Source: a virus. Taken from it: a DNA stretch of 64,000 nt. The stretch covers positions 104,145-168,144 of IMG/VR virus record IMGVR_UViG_3300023174_000056, one strand, 5' to 3'. A program made the position numbers and the translations under genes. Within the stretch, counting starts at the first letter, position 1. Each line of letters opens with the position of its first letter. Of the stretch, positions 40,695 to 48,191 are shown one piece after another. A model generated the notes under the pieces. It was given only the letters and a program-made list of their open reading frames with translations. It was not told where the DNA came from and made no database searches.

Positions 40695-41664
40695 TTTGTT
40701 TTTCCTTTTCTAAATCAGAATTATACATAATTTTTGCTAATTCTTTCAGATCAATTTTTGGACTCCATCCAAGTACATTTTTAGCCTTTTCAGCATTTGC
40801 TTGTAATAAGGGTACTTCGCTTGGACGCTTAAAACTATCGTCTATGATTACGTAATCCATTATATTATAACCAGCAATTTCAGAAACGCAAGTTATAAAA
40901 TCACTAATTGTGTAAGTTTGACCTGTTCCAATAACATAATCATCTGGTGTATGGTGTTGCATCATCATCCACATAACTTCAACATACTCTTTTGCATAGC
41001 CCCAATCACGTTTTGCATCTAAGTTTCCTAGACGCAGCTCTTTTTGAAGGCCCAATCTAATTCTTGCAGCGGCTTTAGTGATTTTTCTTGTGACAAACTG
41101 CTCTCCACGACGTTCACTTTCATGATTAAAAAGTATTCCAGAACAAGTAAAAAGACCATAAGCTTTACGGTAGTTAACAACAAGATTATGTGCTGCAACT
41201 TTGGCGCAAGCATATGGAGAAACTGGCGAAAATATTGTTTGTTCGTTCTGTGGAGCGCTTTTATTATCTCCAAACATTTCAGATGTTGAAGCTTGATAAA
41301 ATTTAGTTTCTGGATTTACTACTCTTATGGCTTCAAGACAATTAAGAACACCCGTTGCATTAATTTGAAAAGTACTTTCTGGACTTGTGAACGAAGCACC
41401 GACATGAGACTGTGCTGCTAAATTATAGAATTCGTCTGGTTTGTGATTTTTTACTGTTCTCCAGATCGATGAGGAATCAGTTAAATCACCATTTTCTAAA
41501 ATTAAATTTTTATTTTCTAGCAAATGTTGTATATTGTGAAATTTTTTATCTTCAAGAGATATTCTTCTAGTAAGTCCAACTACTTTATAATCTTTTTTTA
41601 AGAGATGCTCGGCTAAAAAACTTCCATCTTGTCCAGTAATACCAGTTATTACAGCGGTTTTCAT
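40684..41664 (-). CDS. gmd: GDP-mannose 4,6-dehydratase
   Basis: Clear GMD family protein: ITGITGQDGSFLAEHLL at the N-terminus, YNLAAQSHVGASF, STSEMFGD (catalytic Ser/Thr-Glu), PYACAKVAAHN (YxxxK), LFNHESERRGEQFVTRKIT, and GNLDAKRDWGYAKEYVE. It converts GDP-mannose to GDP-4-keto-6-deoxymannose, the precursor of fucose, D-rhamnose, colitose or perosamine. At 326 aa it is slightly short. No GDP-fucose synthase was seen, though the RmlD-like reductase or the aminotransferase could take the product. First large gene of the sugar block. Confidence 0.93.
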   Translation of the reverse strand: MKTAVITGITGQDGSFLAEHLLKKDYKVVGLTRRISLEDKKFHNIQHLLENKNLILENGDLTDSSSIWRTVKNHKPDEFYNLAAQSHVGASFTSPESTFQINATGVLNCLEAIRVVNPETKFYQASTSEMFGDNKSAPQNEQTIFSPVSPYACAKVAAHNLVVNYRKAYGLFTCSGILFNHESERRGEQFVTRKITKAAARIRLGLQKELRLGNLDAKRDWGYAKEYVEVMWMMMQHHTPDDYVIGTGQTYTISDFITCVSEIAGYNIMDYVIIDDSFKRPSEVPLLQANAEKAKNVLGWSPKIDLKELAKIMYNSDLEKEKQNVR

Positions 41665-41819
41665 TCAGTCTCCCTAGAACTTATGAATACTTTTTTCATA
41701 AAGTATTTTTGACTTAGATAATTTATCAAATCATTAATTTGATTTTCACAAGAAATGATCTCAAGATGAAGGTCACAGTCCTTATCATCCAGAATTATTG
41801 ATACTATTCGTTTTTTCAT
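41661..41819 (-). CDS. Small protein between nuclease and GMD genes, 52 aa
   Basis: A short frame reading MKKRIVSIILDDKDCDLHLE to SSRETE, linked on both sides by ATGA overlaps: its ATG overlaps the nuclease stop and its TGA overlaps the GMD start. That double coupling, plus beta-alpha-beta-like sequence, supports a real gene. No family recognised. Confidence 0.7.
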   Translation of the reverse strand: MKKRIVSIILDDKDCDLHLEIISCENQINDLINYLSQKYFMKKVFISSRETE

Positions 41820-42589
41820 GGGCAATGCTCTGTTTTCTTAAATTCACAATAAGTGCAGCTCATGCGATTTTTTGGAAAGTTCTTTTTTTCAATATTATAA
41901 ATTGCCTTTTTTAATAAGTTAAATGCATTTTGTGTTTTTCTTGGACCACTTGTTACACGAAAAATTTCAACATGATCTTTTTTTGCTGTTCTTTTCAATA
42001 GAGCAAAATAAGTTTCAATGTTTTTTGGATCAATCCCGTGTTTTTGTGAATAAAAATGCTTATAAAATGTTAACTGATAAGTTACCATTGGATCACTTTT
42101 TTTCTTTTGATCCCATCCCCAAGCACAGCTTTTCCAGTCGATGATATGTATCATACCGTCTTCTGTTTGAATAATTAAATCGATGAAGCCTTTAAAAGAA
42201 GTTTGGCATTCCGGAATTTCTCTAATCGTTTCATAGATATCTTCTTCGGCGGCAAGAACTTTAAAAGTTCCAAATTGTTTTTGTAAGGCTGGTACAATTT
42301 TAGGTGCAAGCATCTCTCCTTGCAAGTACATTTCAGAAATTAATTTTTCATCAACTTTAGAATTATTCTCTCTAAGCAGCTTTACTTCGCTATCAAATTT
42401 ATTTCTAAACGCTTCTACTTCATTTATGCTTGTGTCTTGAACTTTTAACTCAGCAGCTTCGTGAAGTGCAGTACCAAATGAAGTATATTCAGTGGAATTA
42501 AATTGCTTAATTCTATCTTCATAGGATAGTTTATACTTAAATGGACACTCTTGAAATGTTTTTAACGCAGAAAAAGAAATATGTGACAT
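41816..42589 (-). CDS. PD-(D/E)XK nuclease, Cas4/RecB-like, 257 aa
   Basis: The N-terminus SFSALKTFQECPFKYKLSYE is the PDDEXK_1/RecB-Cas4 start with a Cys at about residue 15; GTALHEAAE supplies the His, and MIHIIDWKSCAW gives the D-x-K catalytic core near residue 145. The C-terminus CTYCEFKKTEHCP has the three further Cys that complete a 4Fe-4S cluster in Cas4/AddB-type nucleases. Likely single-strand exonuclease work in phage recombination or host DNA breakdown. It has its own strong promoter about 20 nt upstream and a GAGGG ribosome site. Confidence 0.87.
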   Translation of the reverse strand: MSHISFSALKTFQECPFKYKLSYEDRIKQFNSTEYTSFGTALHEAAELKVQDTSINEVEAFRNKFDSEVKLLRENNSKVDEKLISEMYLQGEMLAPKIVPALQKQFGTFKVLAAEEDIYETIREIPECQTSFKGFIDLIIQTEDGMIHIIDWKSCAWGWDQKKKSDPMVTYQLTFYKHFYSQKHGIDPKNIETYFALLKRTAKKDHVEIFRVTSGPRKTQNAFNLLKKAIYNIEKKNFPKNRMSCTYCEFKKTEHCP

Positions 42590-42609
42590 AATTTTACCCT
42601 CTACAGAAG

Positions 42610-42638
42610 ATTATAAGGGAAAATTATTTGCTTGTCAA
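42610..42638 (-). promoter_or_regulatory. Consensus sigma70 promoter for the Cas4-like nuclease/sugar block
   Basis: On the minus strand: TTGACA (42638-42633), a 17-nt spacer, TATAAT (42615-42610). Both hexamers are perfect. The expected start near 42603 gives a leader of about 13 nt containing GAGGG before the ATG at 42589. It lies across the 3' end of the metallopeptidase gene. Confidence 0.88.
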
Positions 42639-43304
42639 GAGAAGAATTTTTTTATATAATTTTGGCGATATTTTCTCAAGATACTGTGAGTCTTTTAAGA
42701 AGTAGTGTTCAAAGCCATTAGCAAAATATTCTCTTAAAGACGTAGCGCCATAAGGTGAAATAAATATACCAACACAAAGTTGATTTAATAAATCATATCC
42801 AACGTCTTGGTATAAAAACTTGTCAAACTCAGGGCTAAACTCTTGTCTTAAAAATATCGCTGTATCTTTGATCGATACATTGTTTGTTTTTAACACTTCT
42901 CTTAGTTTTTTTCTTTTACTTATGAACTCTACTGCGACTGTATCATCGCCATAAATAAAATCTCCATAAGTTAATTCGACAGAATGTGCTAATTCATGTA
43001 TTATTGAAGCAAAAAGTTCTTCTTCGCTTTCAATGCGGTTTGTTATATAAATCGCTCCACGAAAATAAACTGATTCGACTTCTCGCACCTTTAACTCTGG
43101 AAATTCTCCAACATAAATCCAATCTAATTCTTTAAACAAACGCCTTGGAATTGTTTTTTCAATTCTTTTTTTAACATTATCTATATTTATCGCTTCTGGT
43201 AATTTGTCCTGCACAAGCAACAAAGTATTACCATGTATGAAATACTCTTTTTTAAGTTCTTTAGATTTTTTATGTGATTTAATCACTGTGCTTATGTCTG
43301 CCAT
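42624..43304 (-). CDS. Zinc metallopeptidase, ATLF-like (HELAH), 226 aa
   Basis: SIIHELAHSVE near residue 103 is a zinc HExxH motif, and REYFANGFEHYF near residue 195 supplies the downstream Glu helix, the arrangement of anthrax-lethal-factor-like (ATLF / Pro-Pro endopeptidase) gluzincins. No signal peptide is seen, so it should act inside the cell. Targets could be host or phage proteins. The promoter of the next gene lies inside its 3' end. Confidence 0.77.
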   Translation of the reverse strand: MADISTVIKSHKKSKELKKEYFIHGNTLLLVQDKLPEAINIDNVKKRIEKTIPRRLFKELDWIYVGEFPELKVREVESVYFRGAIYITNRIESEEELFASIIHELAHSVELTYGDFIYGDDTVAVEFISKRKKLREVLKTNNVSIKDTAIFLRQEFSPEFDKFLYQDVGYDLLNQLCVGIFISPYGATSLREYFANGFEHYFLKDSQYLEKISPKLYKKILLLTSK

Positions 43305-43307
43305 TTT

Positions 43308-44618
43308 TTATAATACTTGTGCTGCCAAAGTTGCAACTGCTGAACGCTCGCCCTTTTGCAAGGAAATATGACCAGCTAATTCAAATGGTTTAAACTTTTC
43401 TACTGCGTAAGTTAGGCCGTTGTTTGTTGCGTCTAGAAATGCACTATCAATTTGTTCAATATCGCCAGTCAATACAATTTTTGTGTCTTCACCGACTCTT
43501 GTAATTATAGTTTTTAACTCATGCATGGTTAAATTTTGCGCTTCGTCTATGATTATAAATGCTTTTGAGATTGAACGTCCACGGATAAATGTAAGAGCCT
43601 CAATTTCAATTGTGCCTTGCTCTTGTAGCATCTTCATATGCTCTTTATCATCACCCATTAAAAATTCTAGATTGTCTTGGATTGGAGCAATCCAAGGCAT
43701 CATTTTTTCTTCTAGAGTGCCAGGAAGAAAACCAATATCTCTACCCATCGGTTGGACTGGGCGGCTTACGATTAGTTTCTTATAGGTGCCGTCGTCAAGA
43801 ATTTGCTTCAGACCAGCCGCCAATGCAATGAGAGTTTTCCCACATCCAGCCTTGCCAACTAGTGAAACGATCTTAACATCTTGATCCATAAGCAAATCTA
43901 GAGCAAATTGCTGTTCTTTATTTTTGGCTCTTACGTCCCAAATGCCTTCTTTATAATCACGAACTTTTGATAATGGATGATTATAGTTCTTAAACTTAGC
44001 AAGTGCAGTCTTTTTTTCATTTGCATTTGAAACAAGCATTACATACTGATTTGGAAATAATTTAATGTCCTTTTCTTCAAGAAACATTTTTTCTCCACCA
44101 TAAAAACGATCTATCATCGCATCATCAACTAAATGATGGATAAAACCAGTATAAACTTCTTCTGCTTTTTCAACAATTTGGTTGGTTGTATAGTCTTCCG
44201 CTTTGATACCAAGAGCATCCGCCTTGACACGAACATTAATATCTTGTGATACAAGAATTACTGTATCTTGAAGATTATTAGAAGCACAATTTAATACAGT
44301 AGCAAGGATTTGATTATCTGGGTCTTCCATGCTCATATCTGCTGGTAGCATGGCATTACCATAACCACGAACAGTCAACACTCCCTTGCGGCCACCAAGT
44401 TTTGCACCTTCGACCAAGGAACCCTTTTCTCTTAGTTTATCTAGTTCACGGATAACTTGTCGAGCGTTCGCTCCTACTCCGTCTTGACGTTTTTTATGCT
44501 TATCAATCTCCTCTAAGACTTTTAGAGGAATCACAAGATCGTTTGCTTTAAAAGCATAAAGTGCGTTAAAATCGCTAAGTAGAACATTTGTATCTAGAAC
44601 ATAGATTTTTTTTGACAT
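43308..44618 (-). CDS. PIN-PhoH fusion ATPase (YlaK/PhoH2-like), 436 aa
   Basis: Residues 1-135 form a PIN nuclease domain (YVLDTNVLLSDFNAL, then ILATVLN and VSQDINVRVKAD). The C-terminal part is a PhoH ATPase: GKAGCGKTLIALAAG (Walker A near 257), VSRPVQPMGRDIGFLPG and FIIIDEAQNL (Walker B). Such proteins are RNA helicase/ribonucleases of bacterial PhoH2 type, common in large phages. Its start overlaps the purB stop by one base. RNA turnover is the likely role. Confidence 0.9.
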   Translation of the reverse strand: MSKKIYVLDTNVLLSDFNALYAFKANDLVIPLKVLEEIDKHKKRQDGVGANARQVIRELDKLREKGSLVEGAKLGGRKGVLTVRGYGNAMLPADMSMEDPDNQILATVLNCASNNLQDTVILVSQDINVRVKADALGIKAEDYTTNQIVEKAEEVYTGFIHHLVDDAMIDRFYGGEKMFLEEKDIKLFPNQYVMLVSNANEKKTALAKFKNYNHPLSKVRDYKEGIWDVRAKNKEQQFALDLLMDQDVKIVSLVGKAGCGKTLIALAAGLKQILDDGTYKKLIVSRPVQPMGRDIGFLPGTLEEKMMPWIAPIQDNLEFLMGDDKEHMKMLQEQGTIEIEALTFIRGRSISKAFIIIDEAQNLTMHELKTIITRVGEDTKIVLTGDIEQIDSAFLDATNNGLTYAVEKFKPFELAGHISLQKGERSAVATLAAQVL

Positions 44619-45898
44619 TAAGTTGTGTCCCCAATATGATTTACGTAATCATATACTGTAATAGATTTTAACTTATTTTTTAATTCTTGTGAAACATTTA
44701 AGTCATCTATTTTTAGCCCTTGCCGTTCCATGCCCTTAATTAGTTCGTAGCCATCTTTAATATTTTCTTTCTTTAAGAGAATTTGATAAGCTTCAGCTAG
44801 AAGCCCCGTGTTGGAAAGATCCCTATCAACTGCCGTCTGGTTAATGGAAAGCGTTTCTAGACCCGCTAGCGTCGATTTATAGGCCACTACTGAATGTCCC
44901 AGAGCGACACCAATGTTACGCATTACTGTTGAGTCTGTAAGGTCACGTTGCATTCTTGAAATTTGTAACTTATCTGACATAAAAGACAGCAAACAGTTTG
45001 CCAATTCAAGATTGCCTTCTGCATTCTCAAAATGAATTGGATTCACTTTTTGAGGCATTGTAGAAGAACCAACTTCATCAGCAGTTACAGTTTGTTTGAA
45101 ATAACCATAAGAATTATACATCCAGATATCACGGCAAAGATCAATTAAAATGTTATTGATCATGCGAATACGATCAAAATATTCGCTGATACATTTGTTA
45201 TTTGCAACTTGTGTTGTGTATGATTCTGGGTCTATATCGTATTTACGAAGAAACAGATCGGCAAAATTTAGCCAATCATGGTCTGGATAAGCAATATAGT
45301 GTGCTGAGAGATTACCTACTGCTCCACCGAACTTAGCCTCAAACGGATGATCCTTTGTTTCCGACCAGACTTCTTGTAAGCGAGACATATAGACATACAT
45401 CTCTTTATCAAAGAGAGTTGGAACTGCAAGTTGTCCATGTGTTCTAGCGGGGAACACACAAGCATTTTTCTCTGCAAATGTGACAATAGAATTAATTAAA
45501 TCAGTCATATAGTACGACATTTCGCTTTGATTAAAGCGATCAAGCATCGTACTGGTTGCAAGACTGTTAATGTCTTGGCTGGTCAAGCCAAAATGAATCA
45601 TGTGATCGTGTGGGATATTAAAATGTTTGAATCTTTCACGAAGATAATATTCAATCGCTTTAATATCGTGACGAGTTTTTTCTTCAATAACTTTAATATG
45701 TACTGGTTGGATATCATCCCAAATATGTGTGATCCAAAAACGGTCTGTGTCGTTTAGCGGTAGCTTTAATTCTTCACAAAGAGCAACAAAATAATCAAGT
45801 TCAATACGTGCTTTTAATTTAAGCATCGCATCTTCGCTAAAGTAATCATTCAGTTCACGAACTTTTTGGAAGTACCGATCATCAAGCGGAGATAACAT
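44618..45898 (-). CDS. purB: Adenylosuccinate lyase
   Basis: Full-length PurB-type fumarase/aspartase superfamily protein (426 aa). It begins LSPLDDRYFQKVRELNDYFS, has GLTSQDINSLATS near residue 105 and the superfamily signature GSSTMPQKVNPIHFENAEG near residue 281. It removes fumarate from adenylosuccinate and SAICAR in purine synthesis. As a phage-borne metabolic gene it would raise the ATP/dATP supply, which suits an AT-rich genome. Alternatively it could finish a 2-aminoadenine pathway if a PurZ exists outside this window. Confidence 0.93.
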   Translation of the reverse strand: MLSPLDDRYFQKVRELNDYFSEDAMLKLKARIELDYFVALCEELKLPLNDTDRFWITHIWDDIQPVHIKVIEEKTRHDIKAIEYYLRERFKHFNIPHDHMIHFGLTSQDINSLATSTMLDRFNQSEMSYYMTDLINSIVTFAEKNACVFPARTHGQLAVPTLFDKEMYVYMSRLQEVWSETKDHPFEAKFGGAVGNLSAHYIAYPDHDWLNFADLFLRKYDIDPESYTTQVANNKCISEYFDRIRMINNILIDLCRDIWMYNSYGYFKQTVTADEVGSSTMPQKVNPIHFENAEGNLELANCLLSFMSDKLQISRMQRDLTDSTVMRNIGVALGHSVVAYKSTLAGLETLSINQTAVDRDLSNTGLLAEAYQILLKKENIKDGYELIKGMERQGLKIDDLNVSQELKNKLKSITVYDYVNHIGDTT

Positions 45899-46065
45899 TA
45901 TTCACCCCAATATTCTTCTTGCATATCAGTTCCAACTTCGCTCCAATGCATATACATTTCAAACCACTCTGGAAATGATTTTGTTTCTACTCCAAGATTT
46001 TTCATGTTTTGTATAAACGTTGGGAGTGATGTTTTAATTTGTTCTTCAAATTCTTTAAGCGTCAT
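45898..46065 (-). CDS. Small acidic/aromatic protein, 55 aa
   Basis: A short frame MTLKEFEEQIKTSLPTFIQN ending EEYWGE, too short for usual ORF cut-offs. Its stop shares bases with the purB start and its ATG lies 4 nt after the HNH stop, so it fills the gap exactly. Trp/Met/Glu-rich second half. No family recognised. Confidence 0.7.
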   Translation of the reverse strand: MTLKEFEEQIKTSLPTFIQNMKNLGVETKSFPEWFEMYMHWSEVGTDMQEEYWGE

Positions 46066-46069
46066 TTAT

Positions 46070-46762
46070 TTACTCATTTTCTTTATAAAATCTATTTTTA
46101 GATAGGTTTTCTTCTGCTAACAACGGTTGAAGATTTTTATAGTTAAAGCATTCTAGCCTTTGCTCTTTAATAGTCATATCAAATAAGCAACAAGGTTTTA
46201 TATGGTCTACATGCCATTTAGTACCATAGTTATCCCAAGACATATCAGAAGAAAATTTAGATTCTAAATATTTTTTTAGTTCTTCAATAGAACAACCAAT
46301 AAGTTCTTGAAAGTTTTCTTTTTTGTTTCCATTCTTTAAAGCGTGCCAAATTCTACTTCTTAAGTTTTGTTGCAGCCGAAGATTTATATTATTTTTCTTT
46401 TTATTAATAAGCTTTTGATTAATACGTTTTTTATTGGCTTGATAATATTTTTTCTTAGACTCTTTTAATTTTTCTTTATTTTCTTCTCTATATTTGCGAG
46501 AGCGTTCTTTTTCTTTAGATAAAAATTTTTCATCTTCTTTTCTTCTTTGTTTTCTCTCAGAAGAAATTTTATCTTTATTTTTAAGATATCTTTCTTTATT
46601 AGATTTATTATATTTTTGTTTATTTAAAGAATAATTTTTATTATCAGATTTTTTTTTACAATCTTTGCAATATGAAGACAGACCATCAGAAGTATTTTTA
46701 TTTTTATGAAAATTTTCTATAGACTTCTCAGTTAAACAGTGACCACATTTTTTTTGTTCCAT
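46070..46762 (-). CDS. HNH endonuclease with N-terminal zinc finger, 230 aa
   Basis: The N-terminus CGHCLTEKSIENFHKN... YCKDCKKK is a Cys4 zinc knuckle. A long Lys/Asn/Arg-rich helix (residues 45-130) follows. The C-terminus has WHVDHIKPCCLFD, ECFNYKNLQPLLAEENLSK, the HNH active site (H-D-H-I ... N ... N) seen in phage free-standing homing nucleases. Inserted between trmH-like and small genes; likely a selfish element. Confidence 0.87.
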   Translation of the reverse strand: MEQKKCGHCLTEKSIENFHKNKNTSDGLSSYCKDCKKKSDNKNYSLNKQKYNKSNKERYLKNKDKISSERKQRRKEDEKFLSKEKERSRKYREENKEKLKESKKKYYQANKKRINQKLINKKKNNINLRLQQNLRSRIWHALKNGNKKENFQELIGCSIEELKKYLESKFSSDMSWDNYGTKWHVDHIKPCCLFDMTIKEQRLECFNYKNLQPLLAEENLSKNRFYKENE

Positions 46763-46794
46763 AATAATATATAGTCTATTCCGAAAAAATGTTC

Positions 46795-47349
46795 CTAAAA
46801 ATTTAAATTATTATTGGTATATTTAGTGACAAAATCGTTCATTATAATGCTACCAGCAACGGCAGCATTTAAAGAGCGTACAGAGCCATACTGCTGAATA
46901 AACACAAATCTATCACAAATTTCTATCGCTTCTTGTGTAAGTCCGACGCCTTCTTCGCCAAGAAGAAAAAGGACAGGCTTAGTATATTCAATCCTATCCA
47001 AACGGATAGCACCAGCAATAGTATTTTCAACACCAACAATTTCGTATTTTTCCTTCAACTCTAAAAGTTGTTCGTGTTTTTTTAGATGTATTACATCCGT
47101 ATAATGGTGTGTGCCAACTGTGCCTCTACGGTCATAGTGTTTATTGCCAATGTAATAAACTTCTTTCGCATTAAAACCATTTGCTGATCTTATCACAGAT
47201 GATAAATTAAAATCACCAAGAAGATTCTCCATCGCAACTGCGTAAGGAAAGGCTTTAGACTGGAGATCTTTTTTAATTAATTCTGTTGTCCACTTAGTCA
47301 AACGATCATACTTGTACTTGTCTGAAATGTTACGGTTGTCTGTGTCCAT
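46795..47349 (-). CDS. SpoU/TrmH-family RNA 2'-O-methyltransferase, 184 aa
   Basis: Three SpoU motifs are present: NLSSVIRSANGF (motif 1 near residue 50), LFLLGEEGVGLT (motif 2 near 131) and VRSLNAAVAGSIIM (motif 3 near 160), making the trefoil-knotted SAM site. It methylates a ribose in tRNA or rRNA. The family contains TrmH, TrmL, RlmB and the thiostrepton-resistance enzyme TsnR acting on A1067 of 23S rRNA. The gene has its own promoter with the predicted +1 on the A of the ATG. The substrate cannot be told from the sequence. Confidence 0.87.
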   Translation of the reverse strand: MDTDNRNISDKYKYDRLTKWTTELIKKDLQSKAFPYAVAMENLLGDFNLSSVIRSANGFNAKEVYYIGNKHYDRRGTVGTHHYTDVIHLKKHEQLLELKEKYEIVGVENTIAGAIRLDRIEYTKPVLFLLGEEGVGLTQEAIEICDRFVFIQQYGSVRSLNAAVAGSIIMNDFVTKYTNNNLNF

Positions 47350-47355
47350 GCACCT

Positions 47356-47384
47356 ACTATATCATCACAAATATCTGGTGTCAA
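47356..47384 (-). promoter_or_regulatory. sigma70 promoter giving a predicted leaderless trmH-like mRNA
   Basis: Minus strand TTGACA (47384-47379), 17-nt spacer, TATAGT (47361-47356). The A of the methyltransferase ATG is 7 nt past the -10 box, so transcription should begin at or next to the start codon. Confidence 0.82.
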
Positions 47385-47628
47385 CAGAGCCTTGCGGGCC
47401 TTCTTCAAAAAAAGGTTTCAAACAATTAAATAATTCTTCTTTAGACGAATCTCCAACGCATAACCAGCCAGCAGCAAACGTCTCTGAATACAATTCCCAC
47501 AGTTCAGCACATTGTTCTGCCGTGGCATAAAATCCTCTATCAAATAGGGCGTCTTGAATTTTGCTTATATCACTTTTAAATTGTAAATGAAAATTTTCTT
47601 TTTTAACTTTAATTGTCCTCAGTGCCAT
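47365..47628 (-). CDS. Hypothetical protein, 87 aa
   Basis: Begun at the ATG at 47628 (MALRTIKVKKENFHLQFKSD), with AGGA about 12 nt ahead. An ATG at 47640 and a TTG at 47649 are in frame and cannot be excluded. It contains a GFYATAEQCAELWELYSETF helix and a C-terminal Gly/Pro-rich end. No family recognised. Overlaps the upstream 86-aa gene by 20 nt, and the trmH promoter lies inside its 3' end. Confidence 0.75.
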   Translation of the reverse strand: MALRTIKVKKENFHLQFKSDISKIQDALFDRGFYATAEQCAELWELYSETFAAGWLCVGDSSKEELFNCLKPFFEEGPQGSVDTRYL

Positions 47629-47869
47629 GAGCTTTTTCATTCCTTTCAATTTGAGCTTTGTAAAATTTTATAGAAGATTCAATTGCTTCGTTCATAAATT
47701 TATTAAATCTTTTTTGCGACCAACGCTTTAAATTATGATAGTCTTTAAAGCCTTGTTTAAATTCATCATCAGCTTCAAAAACTATTTGAGCGGACCCGTC
47801 TGGGTTATCAATTATTTCTTTTACTTTTAGTAATCCTCCAAATAATTTAGTTTGGTTTGCTGTTTCCAT
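47609..47869 (-). CDS. Hypothetical protein, 86 aa
   Basis: A small acidic-then-basic protein (METANQTKLFGGLLKVKEII ... NLKRWSQKRFNKFMNEAIES). The second half is an amphipathic, Lys/Arg/aromatic-rich helix. No family recognised. Overlaps the zinc-ribbon gene upstream by 23 nt. Confidence 0.75.
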   Translation of the reverse strand: METANQTKLFGGLLKVKEIIDNPDGSAQIVFEADDEFKQGFKDYHNLKRWSQKRFNKFMNEAIESSIKFYKAQIERNEKAHGTEDN

Positions 47870-48032
47870 TTTTTACAACTTTTCCTATTATTTCTATCAA
47901 TACTTCACCAATTTTATTAGCTGCTTCAATATCTTCAGCGGACCAATCACACTCATTACATAAGAAAAAAGCTTCGTCTACAATTTTTCTTTCGTAGACG
48001 AAGCCTTGTTTTTGGCAGCTTTCACATTTCAT
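47847..48032 (-). CDS. Zinc-ribbon protein, 61 aa
   Basis: CESCQKQGF near the N-terminus and CNECDWSAED further on form a four-Cys zinc ribbon, followed by one amphipathic helix. Such mini-proteins are frequent among early phage genes. First gene after the tRNA-Ala. Confidence 0.75.
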   Translation of the reverse strand: MKCESCQKQGFVYERKIVDEAFFLCNECDWSAEDIEAANKIGEVLIEIIGKVVKNGNSKPN

Positions 48033-48099
48033 TTTGCTACCTATTTTGTTGGTGGAGAATACTTTATTTGGTGCGAATCAAGTAGTCTACACTATTTAG

Positions 48100-48177
48100 T
48101 GGTGGAGCTTCAGGGTACCGCCCCCTGCTGGTTCCTGCTTGCAAAGCAGGCGATCACACTATGCAATCCCAAGCCCC
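48100..48177 (-). tRNA. tRNA-Ala (anticodon UGC) with atypical D and T loops
   Basis: 5' GGGGCTT pairs with 3' AAGCTCC, including the G3-U70 pair that marks alanine tRNAs; discriminator A and CCA are encoded. The anticodon arm CCTGC-TTTGCAA-GCAGG is perfect (UGC). The T-stem CAGGG/CCCTG is sound but its loop reads GGCGGTA, not TTCGAAT, and the D loop (TGCATAGTGTG) has no GG pair. The usual elbow contacts cannot form, so this may be a specialised or decaying tRNA-like RNA. 78 nt. Confidence 0.75.
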
Positions 48178-48191
48178 ACTAAGGAGTATAT

